A stretch of 22,918 nt of DNA from Gammaproteobacteria bacterium. Lineage in GTDB: Bacteria > Pseudomonadota > Gammaproteobacteria > Xanthomonadales > Xanthomonadaceae. The translations under genes and the position numbers were made by a program. Positions 14,849-22,007 of the stretch are shown one piece after another; the stretch's first letter is position 1; each line of letters starts with the position of its first letter. Location of the stretch: positions 1 through 22,918 of the forward strand of contig JAPLSI010000162.1 of assembly GCA_026398715.1 (NCBI GenBank). Direction: 5' to 3'. Below the pieces are notes generated by a model that made no database searches, was not told the origin of the DNA, and saw only the letters and a list, made by a program, of their open reading frames with translations.

Positions 14849-16681
14849 ATGAATCCCAGTAACTTGCGCGTGAAGTTCATCCAGATATGGACGCTTGTGC
14901 AAGTGTGCAAGCTGGTCCTTGCCGCTTGCCTGCCGGTGTTCGTGGACGAGGCCTTCTACGCCTGGGAGGGCCGCCACCTGGCCTGGGCCTATTCCGACCT
15001 GCCGGGGTTGACGGCCTGGCTGGCGCGGCTCGGCACGGAATTGGGCGGCAATCATCCCCTGGCGCTTCGACTGCCGTTCCTGTTGCTCGGCGCCGCCGTG
15101 CCGTGGCTCGCCTGGAGCCTGTCCCGTCGCTGGTTCGGCGAAACGGCGGGCGCGCAGGCGGGCTTGCTCGCCACGCTCATGCCCCTGTCCGGTTTGTTGG
15201 GCGTGCTGGCCGTGCCGGACGTACCCATGGTCTTCGCGGCGCTGCTGTGCCTGGAGGCGGTGGCGCGGCTGCGCGATCGGGTAGACGCCGTGGCGCTGGG
15301 ATTGCTGGCGCTGGCACTGGTCGCGGGAGCGCTGGCGCACTATCGCTTCGTGCTGGTGGTGTTCGCGGGGATGCTCGCCGTATTGGCTGATGAGCCTTCG
15401 AGGCGCCTGTTGCGGGACGCCCGTGTCTGGGCGGTGCTGGCCGTCGGCGCGGCCGCATGGTGGCCCTTGCTGGAATGGAACCTGCACCATGCCGGCGCCG
15501 GCCTTCGTTTCCAGTTCATCGATCGCAATCCCTGGCAGTTCCATGCCGATGGCTTTGCCTGGCTGCCCATCCAGTTCCTGTTGGTGACGCCTGTGTTGTT
15601 CGTGTTGCTGCTGCTGGCGCTTCGCGAATGCTGGCGTCGCCGCGACCAGCCAGGTCCGTGGCGTTTCATCGGCACGGTGGGATTCGTTGCAGCGCCGCTG
15701 TTTCTATTGCTTGGCTTGTTCGCCGACGACCAGCGCGTGAGTTTCCATTGGCCGCTGTCGGGTTGGCTGGCTTTGATCGTGATCGCGCCCGTCGCGCTGG
15801 CCACGTGGTCGCGCCGTGCGAAGGCGTTCGTTTTTTCAGTCGCGGCATTGGGCCTGCTCGCGGGCCTGTCGTTCCTTGCCGTCGCCAGTTCCCCGTCGCT
15901 GCGTGAACGCCTCGCCGACAGTCGCGCCTATCCGGCTGATTTCGCCGGCTGGCGCGAGATCAACGCTCGCATGAAGCAATTCCCCGCCGGCACGCGCATC
16001 GTCGCCAGCGATTTCGAACTGGCCGCGCAACTTTCGTTCGCGCTGGGCGGTCGTGACCTCGAGGTCCTCGACAGTCCGCTCAATCACAAGCATGGTCGCG
16101 CCGCGCAATTGCAGGCTTGGGGGCTCGACTGGAAATCCGATTCGGCCGACACGCGGCCCATCGTGCTGGTCCTGGACGACAGTGCCACCGCGATGAAATT
16201 GCGACTCGAAGCCTATCGTGAACTGTGTCGCCGCTTCGGTCCGTTGCCTGCCGCCGAAGTCATCGCCGCCGACCATGGTCGCAAGCGATATTTCATCTAC
16301 CGCGTCGCTCTGCCCAAGCCCGGTTCCGGTTGTGTTGCGCCGGCGCTGGCCTGGATCGATTCACCGACGCCCAAGTCGCGCTTGCGCGCGCCATTCGATG
16401 TGGCGGGCTGGGCGTTCAAGGAAGGGGCGGGGCTGTCGCGCATCGAGATATTGCTCGACGGTCGGCCGGTCGCGGACGCGCACTACGGGATCGCCATGCC
16501 GAACGTCGCCGATTATTGGAAGGGCTCGACCGATCCGAACCAGCCGAACGTGGGTTTCCGCGCAATGGTGCCGGGCGTGGGAGTCGCGCCAGGTCCGCAC
16601 TGGCTGGGGTTGCGCCTGCATGGCGCCGACGGCAGCGTCGAAGACTGGCCCGAACAGAAATTGCTGGTCGAGGCGCAGTAA
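14849..16681 (+). CDS. Family 39-type membrane glycosyltransferase with C-terminal beta domain
   Basis: A 610-aa polytopic membrane protein of the GT-C fold (PMT_2/ArnT-like). Such enzymes move a sugar from a polyprenyl-phosphate carrier to lipid A, a glycan or a protein in the periplasm. The first external loop has FVDEAFYAWEGRHLAWAYSD, with the catalytic-type Asp33-Glu34 pair and the later LPGLTAWL. Roughly ten hydrophobic helices reach to about residue 365. A soluble region follows, then a distinct C-terminal segment (about 493-610) with IDSPTPKSRL, DVAGWAFKEGAGLSRIEILLDG and PHWLGLRLHG patterns, which looks like an Ig-like beta-sandwich. A GTG at 14813 would add 12 residues, but the ATG at 14849 is preferred. 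Sugar and acceptor are unknown. Confidence 0.87.
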   Translation: MNPSNLRVKFIQIWTLVQVCKLVLAACLPVFVDEAFYAWEGRHLAWAYSDLPGLTAWLARLGTELGGNHPLALRLPFLLLGAAVPWLAWSLSRRWFGETAGAQAGLLATLMPLSGLLGVLAVPDVPMVFAALLCLEAVARLRDRVDAVALGLLALALVAGALAHYRFVLVVFAGMLAVLADEPSRRLLRDARVWAVLAVGAAAWWPLLEWNLHHAGAGLRFQFIDRNPWQFHADGFAWLPIQFLLVTPVLFVLLLLALRECWRRRDQPGPWRFIGTVGFVAAPLFLLLGLFADDQRVSFHWPLSGWLALIVIAPVALATWSRRAKAFVFSVAALGLLAGLSFLAVASSPSLRERLADSRAYPADFAGWREINARMKQFPAGTRIVASDFELAAQLSFALGGRDLEVLDSPLNHKHGRAAQLQAWGLDWKSDSADTRPIVLVLDDSATAMKLRLEAYRELCRRFGPLPAAEVIAADHGRKRYFIYRVALPKPGSGCVAPALAWIDSPTPKSRLRAPFDVAGWAFKEGAGLSRIEILLDGRPVADAHYGIAMPNVADYWKGSTDPNQPNVGFRAMVPGVGVAPGPHWLGLRLHGADGSVEDWPEQKLLVEAQ

Positions 16682-16707
16682 ACCGTTTTCCGGGTTTGCC
16701 CGACGGT
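16682..16707. terminator. Weak hairpin between convergent GT39 and maf genes
   Basis: CGGG-TTTG-CCCG (16691-16702) is extended by ACCGT/ACGGT (16682-16686 and 16703-16707), with a four-base bulge on one side. It fills the 25-base gap between the two stop codons and could end transcription from both sides. There is no T-run on either flank. Confidence 0.3.
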
Positions 16708-17279
16708 CAGGGCACGACGAAGCCGACCTCGCGCAGTGCAGCGCACAGCGCGATCAGCGGCAGCCCGATCAGTGCGGTCGGATCCTTCGATTCGATCGAT
16801 TCGAACAGGCTGATGCCCAGTCCTTCGGCCTTGAAGCTTCCCGCGCAGTCGTAGGGTTGTTCCGCATGCAGGTAGCGTTCGATCTCCGCGCGCTGCAGGC
16901 GGCGGAATCGCACCACGGTCAGATCGTGGAAGCGAAGGCCGCGGCCATCGGAGTGGCGGTAAAGGCTGACGGCGGTGTGGAATGAAACCTTCGCCCCCGA
17001 CGCGGCGGCCAGTTGGTCGGCGGCGCGTTCGAAACTTCCCGGCTTGCCCAGTGCCTGTCCGTCCAGTTCGGCCACCTGGTCGGAGCCGATGACCCAGCTT
17101 TCGCGAAACCGGCGTCCCACCACGCGGGCCTTGTCCAGGGCCAGTCGCTGGGCCTGGTGCAGGGGTTGCTCGCGCGGCAGGGGCGACTCGTCCACGCCCG
17201 GCCGCGCCACTTCAAACGGCAGGCCCAGTCTTTCCAGCAACTGCCGCCGGTACGCGGATGTGGATGCCAGGACCAGCAT
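16707..17279 (-). CDS. yceF: Maf-family nucleotide pyrophosphatase, YceF type (7-methyl-GTP)
   Basis: A 190-aa cytoplasmic house-cleaning enzyme. The YceF branch of Maf proteins hydrolyses 7-methyl-GTP to the monophosphate and pyrophosphate. The N-terminal signature is LASTSAYRRQLLERL, the catalytic region is VIGSDQVAELDG (Asp67), and the YceF branch is marked by DCAGSFKAEGLGISLFESI and SKDPTALIGLPLIALC. Length and ends fit the family. Its ATG overlaps the TGA of the upstream membrane protein (TGATG). The fab-linked yceD-rpmF genes lie just beyond on the opposite strand, as yceF does beside yceD-rpmF in Escherichia coli. Confidence 0.93.
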   Translation of the reverse strand: MLVLASTSAYRRQLLERLGLPFEVARPGVDESPLPREQPLHQAQRLALDKARVVGRRFRESWVIGSDQVAELDGQALGKPGSFERAADQLAAASGAKVSFHTAVSLYRHSDGRGLRFHDLTVVRFRRLQRAEIERYLHAEQPYDCAGSFKAEGLGISLFESIESKDPTALIGLPLIALCAALREVGFVVP

Positions 17280-17755
17280 CAGGCATCGGGAGTCCGGCGC
17301 AGGGCCGGCGGTTCGCGCAGCGCCGCCTCGGCGGCAGCTTCGGTGGCGGTGGCCAGGTCGCTGCCCACGTTTTCCAGGGCCACCAGTTGGACCTCAAGAC
17401 GTTGCCTGGCCCGGTCCAGGGCCGAACAGGCCTGGTCGAGTTCCGGCTGGCTGGCGTCGTCGGCATGCTTCTGGATCCACAGCCGGTGTTGGAGCACGTC
17501 GCGCTTGGCCTCGCGAATGGGCAGGCTGCCTTCCAGGGAGGCCTGGGCCTCGGCGGCGATATCCGAGGGGACCCGCTGTACCAGCGGGCGCAGGGCCGCC
17601 ATCCGCTCCTGGCTTCGGTCCAGCAGGGACTCGACCGCGTCGGCCAGGTCGAGCATGCGCGTCAGCGTATGCTGGCGGCGTCGGCGCCTGGCAAGGAACC
17701 AAAACAAGGGCAGGGCAACGGCCAGCAGCAGGCACGGGATCAGGATGGACAGCAT
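17279..17755 (-). CDS. Unknown small membrane protein with coiled coil
   Basis: I do not recognise this protein. From the ATG at 17755 it is 158 aa. It has an N-terminal hydrophobic helix (MLSILIPCLLLAVALPLFWF) ended by a basic stop-transfer run (ARRRRRQ), then about 110 residues of charged and Leu-rich helix with heptad-like spacing, and an Ala-rich end. The frame stays open upstream to a TTG at 17809, passing a GTG at 17788. Starting at the ATG puts the membrane helix first, which is more natural. The predicted topology is a single-pass inner membrane anchor with a cytoplasmic coiled coil. Its stop overlaps the maf start by one base, so the two are co-translated. That link and the steady coding frame argue it is real. 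Confidence 0.72.
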   Translation of the reverse strand: MLSILIPCLLLAVALPLFWFLARRRRRQHTLTRMLDLADAVESLLDRSQERMAALRPLVQRVPSDIAAEAQASLEGSLPIREAKRDVLQHRLWIQKHADDASQPELDQACSALDRARQRLEVQLVALENVGSDLATATEAAAEAALREPPALRRTPDA

Positions 17756-17846
17756 GGCGGGGTCCGAAAGGGTCCAGCCAGTCTGCACCAGCGCCCCGAG
17801 CCCCGGCAAATTGCCGGTAAGCCCTCGCCAGCGCTGGGGTTTTGGT

Positions 17847-17876
17847 TTGACACGATGCGCGTGCAGGCCCTACAAT
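17847..17876 (+). promoter_or_regulatory. Near-consensus sigma-70 promoter for yceD-rpmF
   Basis: TTGACA (17847-17852), a perfect -35 box, is followed after 18 bp by TACAAT (17871-17876), a five-of-six -10 box. Transcription would start near 17882-17884, only two to four bases before the yceD ATG at 17886. This is the strongest promoter visible in the window and probably drives yceD, rpmF and, with some read-through, the fab genes. Confidence 0.78.
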
Positions 17877-17885
17877 CGCCCGCTT

Positions 17886-18392
17886 ATGTCCGCAACCTTG
17901 CCCGCAGTGCTCGATGTTTGGCGCATGGTGGCGGCCAAGCGGTATTTCGAAGGCAGCTTTCCCCTGGCCGCGTTCACGCGCCTGAAGGGCAGCCTCACCG
18001 ATACCGAGGGCGAAGTCAGATTCAGCCTCGAATTCGGTCGCGATGCGATGAACCAGCCGTTCGTCGAAGTGCGTGCCGAAGCCGAGTTGCCGTTGCAGTG
18101 CCAGCGCACGCTCGAGCGCTTCCTGCAACCGGTGAAGGTGGTGCAACAGTTAGGCTTGATCAGCTCCGAAGCGCAGGAAGACGCGCTGCCCGAGGGGATG
18201 GAGCCGCTGCTGGTGGCGGATAATGCAGAGCTTCGGCCGATCGACCTGGTTGAAGACGAACTCATCCTTGCGCTGCCGGTGGTACCGATCAACCCCGAGT
18301 CGAGTTTGCCGGACGCCGTCTGGCCGGCCGACGAGGACGATAAACCGAACCCTTTCAGTGCCCTCGCGGCCCTGAAGGATCATAAAAAGTAG
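17886..18392 (+). CDS. yceD: YceD family (DUF177) protein, linked to 23S rRNA or L32
   Basis: A 168-aa member of the YceD/DUF177 family, which sits next to rpmF across bacteria and has been linked to 23S rRNA accumulation. The central part shows the family's beta-rich pattern with [19 protein letters not shown], where the usual paired cysteines are reduced to one. The acidic segment [18 protein letters not shown] and the C-terminal [14 protein letters not shown] are typical. The ATG at 17886 lies immediately after the predicted transcription start, leaving no room for a ribosome-binding site. The next ATG (17925) would cut conserved N-terminal residues and also lacks one. rpmF starts 14 bases downstream. 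Confidence 0.88.
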   Translation: MSATLPAVLDVWRMVAAKRYFEGSFPLAAFTRLKGSLTDTEGEVRFSLEFGRDAMNQPFVEVRAEAELPLQCQRTLERFLQPVKVVQQLGLISSEAQEDALPEGMEPLLVADNAELRPIDLVEDELILALPVVPINPESSLPDAVWPADEDDKPNPFSALAALKDHKK

Positions 18393-18406
18393 TTGGAGAC
18401 AGAACC

Positions 18407-18601
18407 ATGGCCGTCCAGAAATCCCGTCGTACCCCGTCCACCCGCGGCATGCGTCGTTCGCACGACTCGCTGTCGGCCAAGCTGTTGTCCACCGACGTCA
18501 CCACCGGCGAGACCCATATCCGCCACCACCTGACCAAGGATGGCTTCTATCGTGGCCGCAAGGTCATCGACGTGAAGTCGGCGGTCAGCGTCGAAGAGTA
18601 A
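18407..18601 (+). CDS. rpmF: 50S ribosomal protein L32
   Basis: A 64-aa ribosomal protein of the large subunit. [20 protein letters not shown] and [17 protein letters not shown] are family hallmarks. It is the cysteine-free form without a zinc ribbon, and it is about seven residues longer at the C-terminus than the 57-aa Escherichia coli protein. A GGAG ribosome-binding site eight bases upstream fixes the start. It is co-transcribed with yceD and followed by two hairpins before fabH. Confidence 0.97.
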   Translation: MAVQKSRRTPSTRGMRRSHDSLSAKLLSTDVTTGETHIRHHLTKDGFYRGRKVIDVKSAVSVEE

Positions 18602-18610
18602 GTCGCAGCC

Positions 18611-18627
18611 CCGCCCGTCCAGGGCGG
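18611..18627 (+). repeat. Small hairpin after rpmF
   Basis: CCGCCC (18611-18616) and GGGCGG (18622-18627) pair around a five-base loop. With no T-run after it, it is more likely an mRNA 3'-end or attenuating structure than a terminator. It stands just upstream of a stronger hairpin. Confidence 0.45.
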
Positions 18628-18641
18628 AAGCGCGCATCCGG

Positions 18642-18672
18642 ACACGGCGGGCAATGCCCGCCGTGTTCATTT
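18642..18672 (+). terminator. Strong hairpin after rpmF, probable partial terminator
   Basis: ACACGGCGGGC (18642-18652) and GCCCGCCGTGT (18656-18666) pair perfectly over 11 bp around an AAT loop. The following TCATTT is only moderately T-rich. It could limit read-through from rpmF into fabH, letting L32 be made in excess over the fab enzymes. The 141-base gap holds no gene and no remnant of plsX. Confidence 0.6.
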
Positions 18673-18742
18673 GTCCCCCACCCATCCGGTCATGAGAGAC
18701 TGCGATTCGGGTTGGCGAGGACCCTTGGACTCGGAGCAGGGC

Positions 18743-19717
18743 ATGGCTGTTTATTCACGGATCGCTGGCACCGGCAGTTACCTTCCAGAGAAGGTGCTGA
18801 CCAATGCCGACCTCGAAAAAATGGTCGAGACCAACGACGAGTGGATCGTCAGCCGCAGCGGCATCCGCGAACGGCACATCGCCGCGGAAGGCGAAACCAC
18901 CAGCGACCTCGCCTTCCATGCCGCCACGCGCGCACTTGAAGCCGCCGGCCTGGATGCCGCGGATATCGAACTCATCGTGCTCGGCACGACCACGCCCGAC
19001 GTCATCTTCCCGTCCACCGCCTGCCTCTTGCAGGATCGCCTGGGCGCCAACGGCTGCGCCGCGTTCGATGTCAACGCCGCCTGTTCCGGATTCATCTTCG
19101 CGCTCAGCATCGCCGACAAGTTCATCAAGACCGGCGCGGTCAAGAATGCGCTGGTGGTTGGCGCCGAAACCCTCACGCGCATGGTGGACTGGACCGATCG
19201 CGGAACCTGCGTGCTGTTCGGCGATGCCGCCGGCGCCGTCGTACTGAAGGCCGACGATACGGCCGGCATCCTGTCCACGCACCTGCATGCCGACGGCAGC
19301 AAGAAGCACCTGCTGTACAACCCGGTCGGCGTGTCGAAGGGTTTCAAGCCCGACGAACCCAACTCCGGCGTCAAGGTGATGATGGCGGGCAGCGATGTCT
19401 TCAAGTACGCAGTGAAGGCCCTGGATTCGGTGGTTGATGAAACCCTGGCCGCCAACGGACTCGATAAATCCGACCTCGACTGGCTGATTCCGCACCAGGC
19501 CAACCTGCGCATCATCGAAGCCACGGCAAAGCGCCTGCAGATGTCGATGGATCGCGTGGTGGTCACCGTGGACCGCACCGGCAATACGTCGGCCGGTTCG
19601 GTGCCGCTGGCGTTGGACGAGGCAATCCGATCCGGACGTGTCCAGCGCGGACAGTTGCTGTTGCTGGAAGCGTTTGGCGGCGGCTTTACCTGGGGTTCGG
19701 CGCTGATCCGTTACTGA
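18743..19717 (+). CDS. fabH: Beta-ketoacyl-ACP synthase III
   Basis: FabH starts fatty acid synthesis by condensing an acyl-CoA with malonyl-ACP. The 324-aa protein has the catalytic triad Cys114 (NAACSGF), His251 (PHQANLRI) and Asn281 (GNTSAGS), with the N-terminal [16 protein letters not shown] and the C-terminal [19 protein letters not shown] ribosome-binding site (18733-18736) precedes the ATG at 18743. The open frame begins earlier at a TTG, but those 24 residues match nothing. It directly follows rpmF, with no plsX between. Confidence 0.97.
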   Translation: MAVYSRIAGTGSYLPEKVLTNADLEKMVETNDEWIVSRSGIRERHIAAEGETTSDLAFHAATRALEAAGLDAADIELIVLGTTTPDVIFPSTACLLQDRLGANGCAAFDVNAACSGFIFALSIADKFIKTGAVKNALVVGAETLTRMVDWTDRGTCVLFGDAAGAVVLKADDTAGILSTHLHADGSKKHLLYNPVGVSKGFKPDEPNSGVKVMMAGSDVFKYAVKALDSVVDETLAANGLDKSDLDWLIPHQANLRIIEATAKRLQMSMDRVVVTVDRTGNTSAGSVPLALDEAIRSGRVQRGQLLLLEAFGGGFTWGSALIRY

Positions 19718-19827
19718 TCGGGCCCGGTGCCCGGCCAGGCGACGAACACGCGCCGCCCTACGCCGCGGTACAGACGATTTTCCCGCCGTGCCCGTATCAT
19801 GCGCGGTCCCCAAGTCAGGTTCCGCCG

Positions 19828-20766
19828 ATGACCGACAACCTCGCCTTCGTGTTTCCCGGCCAGGGCTCGCAGAGCCTGGGTATGCTTGCCGAACTCGCTG
19901 CCGTGCACGGCACGGTGCGCGAAAGTTTCGACGAAGCCTCCGATGGCTGCGGCCTGGACCTGTGGACATTGAGCCAACAGGGCCCCGAGGAACAACTCAA
20001 CCAGACCGAATTCACCCAGCCTGCCTTGCTGGCGGCCGACGTGGCCGTGTGGCGCGCCTGGGTCGCTGCAGGCGGCGCGCAGCCTGCGCAACTGTCAGGC
20101 CACAGCTTGGGCGAATACGCGGCGCTGGTGGCGGCCGGCGCGATCTCGCTCGGGGATGCGGCGCGACTGGTGCGCGAACGCGGCCGACTGATGCAGGAAG
20201 CGGTGCCCGCCGGAACTGGCGCAATGGCCGCCGTGCTCGGCGCGGATGACGACATGGTCGCGGGTGTCTGCGCGCAGGTGTCGCATGCCACTGTGGTGGT
20301 GCCTGCCAATTTCAATTCGCCGGGCCAGATCGTGATCGGCGGACATGCCGACGCACTGGAACGCGCGATGGCGGAACTGACCTCGCTGGGCGTGCGCAAG
20401 ATCGTGAAGCTGGCCGTCAGCGTGCCTTCGCACACGCCGCTGATGCGCGACGCCGCGGCGCGCCTGGGCGAAGTGATGGCCGGGCTTACCTGGAGCCATC
20501 CCGACCGACGCGTCGTGCAGAATGCCGACGCCCGGGTAGAGCACGACGTGGATGCGATCTGCAACGCGCTGGTGCGGCAGCTGTATCTTCCCGTTCGCTG
20601 GACCCAGTGCGTGCAGGCGCTCGCTGCGGGCGGCGCCACGCACATGGTCGAATGCGGGCCGGGCAAGGTGCTGTCGGGCCTGGTGAAGCGCATCGACAAA
20701 TCGCTCGATGCCCGCGCGATCGGCACGCCCGCCGAATTCGACGCCGCCCTTTCCCAATTCGCCTGA
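19828..20766 (+). CDS. fabD: Malonyl-CoA:ACP transacylase
   Basis: FabD moves malonyl groups from CoA to acyl carrier protein. The 312-aa protein shows the oxyanion Gln12 (FPGQGSQ), nucleophile Ser93 in GHSLGEYAAL, Arg118 for malonyl carboxylate binding, NFNSPGQIVIGG and catalytic His202 (VSVPSHTPLM). A 110-base gap separates it from fabH. TATCAT at 19795-19800 could be a -10 box, but I see no convincing -35, so a separate promoter is only possible. The gap holds nothing else I can name. Confidence 0.97.
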   Translation: MTDNLAFVFPGQGSQSLGMLAELAAVHGTVRESFDEASDGCGLDLWTLSQQGPEEQLNQTEFTQPALLAADVAVWRAWVAAGGAQPAQLSGHSLGEYAALVAAGAISLGDAARLVRERGRLMQEAVPAGTGAMAAVLGADDDMVAGVCAQVSHATVVVPANFNSPGQIVIGGHADALERAMAELTSLGVRKIVKLAVSVPSHTPLMRDAAARLGEVMAGLTWSHPDRRVVQNADARVEHDVDAICNALVRQLYLPVRWTQCVQALAAGGATHMVECGPGKVLSGLVKRIDKSLDARAIGTPAEFDAALSQFA

Positions 20767-20782
20767 CCCAGGAGCTCCACCC

Positions 20783-21526
20783 ATGACATCCAACCTCTGC
20801 GGCGAACTCGTGCTGGTCACCGGCGCCAGCCGCGGCTTCGGCGATGCCCTCGCCGACACCTTGGCCGCCCACGGCGCCATCGTGATCGGCACCGCCACCA
20901 GCGACGCCGGCGCGGCCGCCATCGGCGAGCGACTTGCCGCCACGGGCGGCGCGGGTCGGACCCTGGACGTCACCGATGGCGCCGCGGTCGAAGCTCTCGT
21001 CGAAGCCATCGCCAAGGATTTCGGTCCGATTTCCATATTGGTCAACAACGCCGGCATCACCCGCGACCAGTTGCTGATGCGCATGAAGGACGAGGACTGG
21101 AACGCGATCATCGACACGAACCTCAGTTCGGTCTTCCGCACGTCAAAGGCAGTGCTGCGCGGCATGATGAAGGCGCGCAAGGGACGCATCATCAATATCG
21201 CTTCGGTCATCGGCCTGACCGGCAATGCCGGGCAGGCAAACTACGCCGCCGCCAAGGCCGGCATCATCGCTTTCTCGAAATCACTGGCCAAGGAGATTGG
21301 CAGCCGCGGCATCACGGTCAACGTGGTGGCGCCGGGCTTCATCGAGACGGACATGACCCGGGCCCTGCCCGAGGCCCAGAAGGATGCGATGCAGGGGCAG
21401 ATCGCCCTGGGCCGCTTCGGCGCGCCGTCCGACATTGCCGAGGCCGTGGCTTTCCTGGCCGGCCCGGCAGCGGCGTACATCACCGGCGAGACCCTGCACG
21501 TCAATGGCGGGATGTACATGGCCTGA
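20783..21526 (+). CDS. fabG: 3-oxoacyl-ACP reductase
   Basis: This NADPH-dependent reductase of the short-chain dehydrogenase family performs the first reduction in each elongation cycle. The 247-aa protein has the cofactor loop TGASRGFG (13-20), NNAG (88-91), and the tetrad Asn113, Ser141, Tyr154, Lys158 (ANYAAAKAG). The C-terminal TGETLHVNGGMYMA is typical. Phe19 stands where most FabG proteins have Ile in the cofactor loop. AGGAG eight bases before the ATG at 20783 fixes the start, 16 bases after fabD. Confidence 0.96.
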   Translation: MTSNLCGELVLVTGASRGFGDALADTLAAHGAIVIGTATSDAGAAAIGERLAATGGAGRTLDVTDGAAVEALVEAIAKDFGPISILVNNAGITRDQLLMRMKDEDWNAIIDTNLSSVFRTSKAVLRGMMKARKGRIINIASVIGLTGNAGQANYAAAKAGIIAFSKSLAKEIGSRGITVNVVAPGFIETDMTRALPEAQKDAMQGQIALGRFGAPSDIAEAVAFLAGPAAAYITGETLHVNGGMYMA

Positions 21527-21585
21527 GCCCTTGCGGGTCCGGGAATTGCGCTAGAATTCATATTGCAGCAGTACGGCCGGGGCAC

Positions 21586-21647
21586 AACGGACGCTCGCCG
21601 GGGCCGGCAACAGATTACAATGTGTCCGTTATTTATTCCGGGAGGAG
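21586..21647 (+). promoter_or_regulatory. acpP control region: -10 box in an inverted repeat, strong ribosome-binding site
   Basis: TACAAT (21616-21621) is a good -10 box with no clear -35, giving a start near 21628. It lies between seven-base inverted arms AACGGAC (21586-21592) and GTCCGTT (21624-21630). GGAGGAG (21641-21647) is a very strong ribosome-binding site eight bases before the acpP ATG. A second -10-like TAGAAT is at 21552-21557. Extra transcription and translation of acpP would fit the high demand for acyl carrier protein. Confidence 0.45.
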
Positions 21648-21655
21648 ATCCACTC

Positions 21656-21895
21656 ATGAGCACCATCGAAGAACGCGTCAAGAAAATCGTCGTCGAGCAA
21701 CTGGGCGTCAAGGAAGAAGAAGCCACCAACAACGCCTCCTTCGTGGACGATCTCGGCGCTGACTCGCTGGATACGGTCGAGCTGGTGATGGCCCTCGAGG
21801 AAGAGTTCGAGTGCGAAATTCCGGACGAAGAGGCCGAGAAGATCACCTCCGTCCAGCAGGCGATCGATTACATCAAGGCCCACGTCAAGGCCTGA
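21656..21895 (+). CDS. acpP: Acyl carrier protein
   Basis: This 79-aa acidic protein carries growing acyl chains on a 4'-phosphopantetheine arm attached to Ser37 in the motif [18 protein letters not shown]. Helix I ([17 protein letters not shown]) and the C-terminal [14 protein letters not shown] are standard. The ATG at 21656, behind a strong GGAGGAG, is the true start; an upstream open frame is not coding. It has its own probable promoter and is followed by a strong hairpin terminator, so it can be expressed more than its neighbours. Confidence 0.98.
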   Translation: MSTIEERVKKIVVEQLGVKEEEATNNASFVDDLGADSLDTVELVMALEEEFECEIPDEEAEKITSVQQAIDYIKAHVKA

Positions 21896-21914
21896 TCACG
21901 AAACGCTTTACCAT

Positions 21915-21948
21915 GGCAGGGCCGCGCTTGCGCGGCCCTGCCTGTTTA
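21915..21948 (+). terminator. Intrinsic terminator between acpP and fabF
   Basis: GGCAGGGCCGCG (21915-21926) and CGCGGCCCTGCC (21931-21942) pair perfectly over 12 bp around CTTG, followed by a short T-containing tail (TGTTTA). It probably ends much of the acpP mRNA, with partial read-through to fabF. Confidence 0.75.
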
Positions 21949-22007
21949 CAGCGCCGGGCGACATGCCCGGGCCAGATTCGCGCCAACCTCATCCGCGGAG
22001 CCAAGCC

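Noticed and set aside
17756..17809. Longer start (TTG or GTG) for the membrane protein upstream of maf
   Set aside because: The extra residues are not hydrophobic and precede the membrane helix; the ATG at 17755 gives a more natural N-terminus, though the longer form is not excluded.
19718..19827. Separate promoter or small gene between fabH and fabD
   Set aside because: Only a lone TATCAT -10-like box is present, with no -35 and no open frame with a ribosome-binding site.
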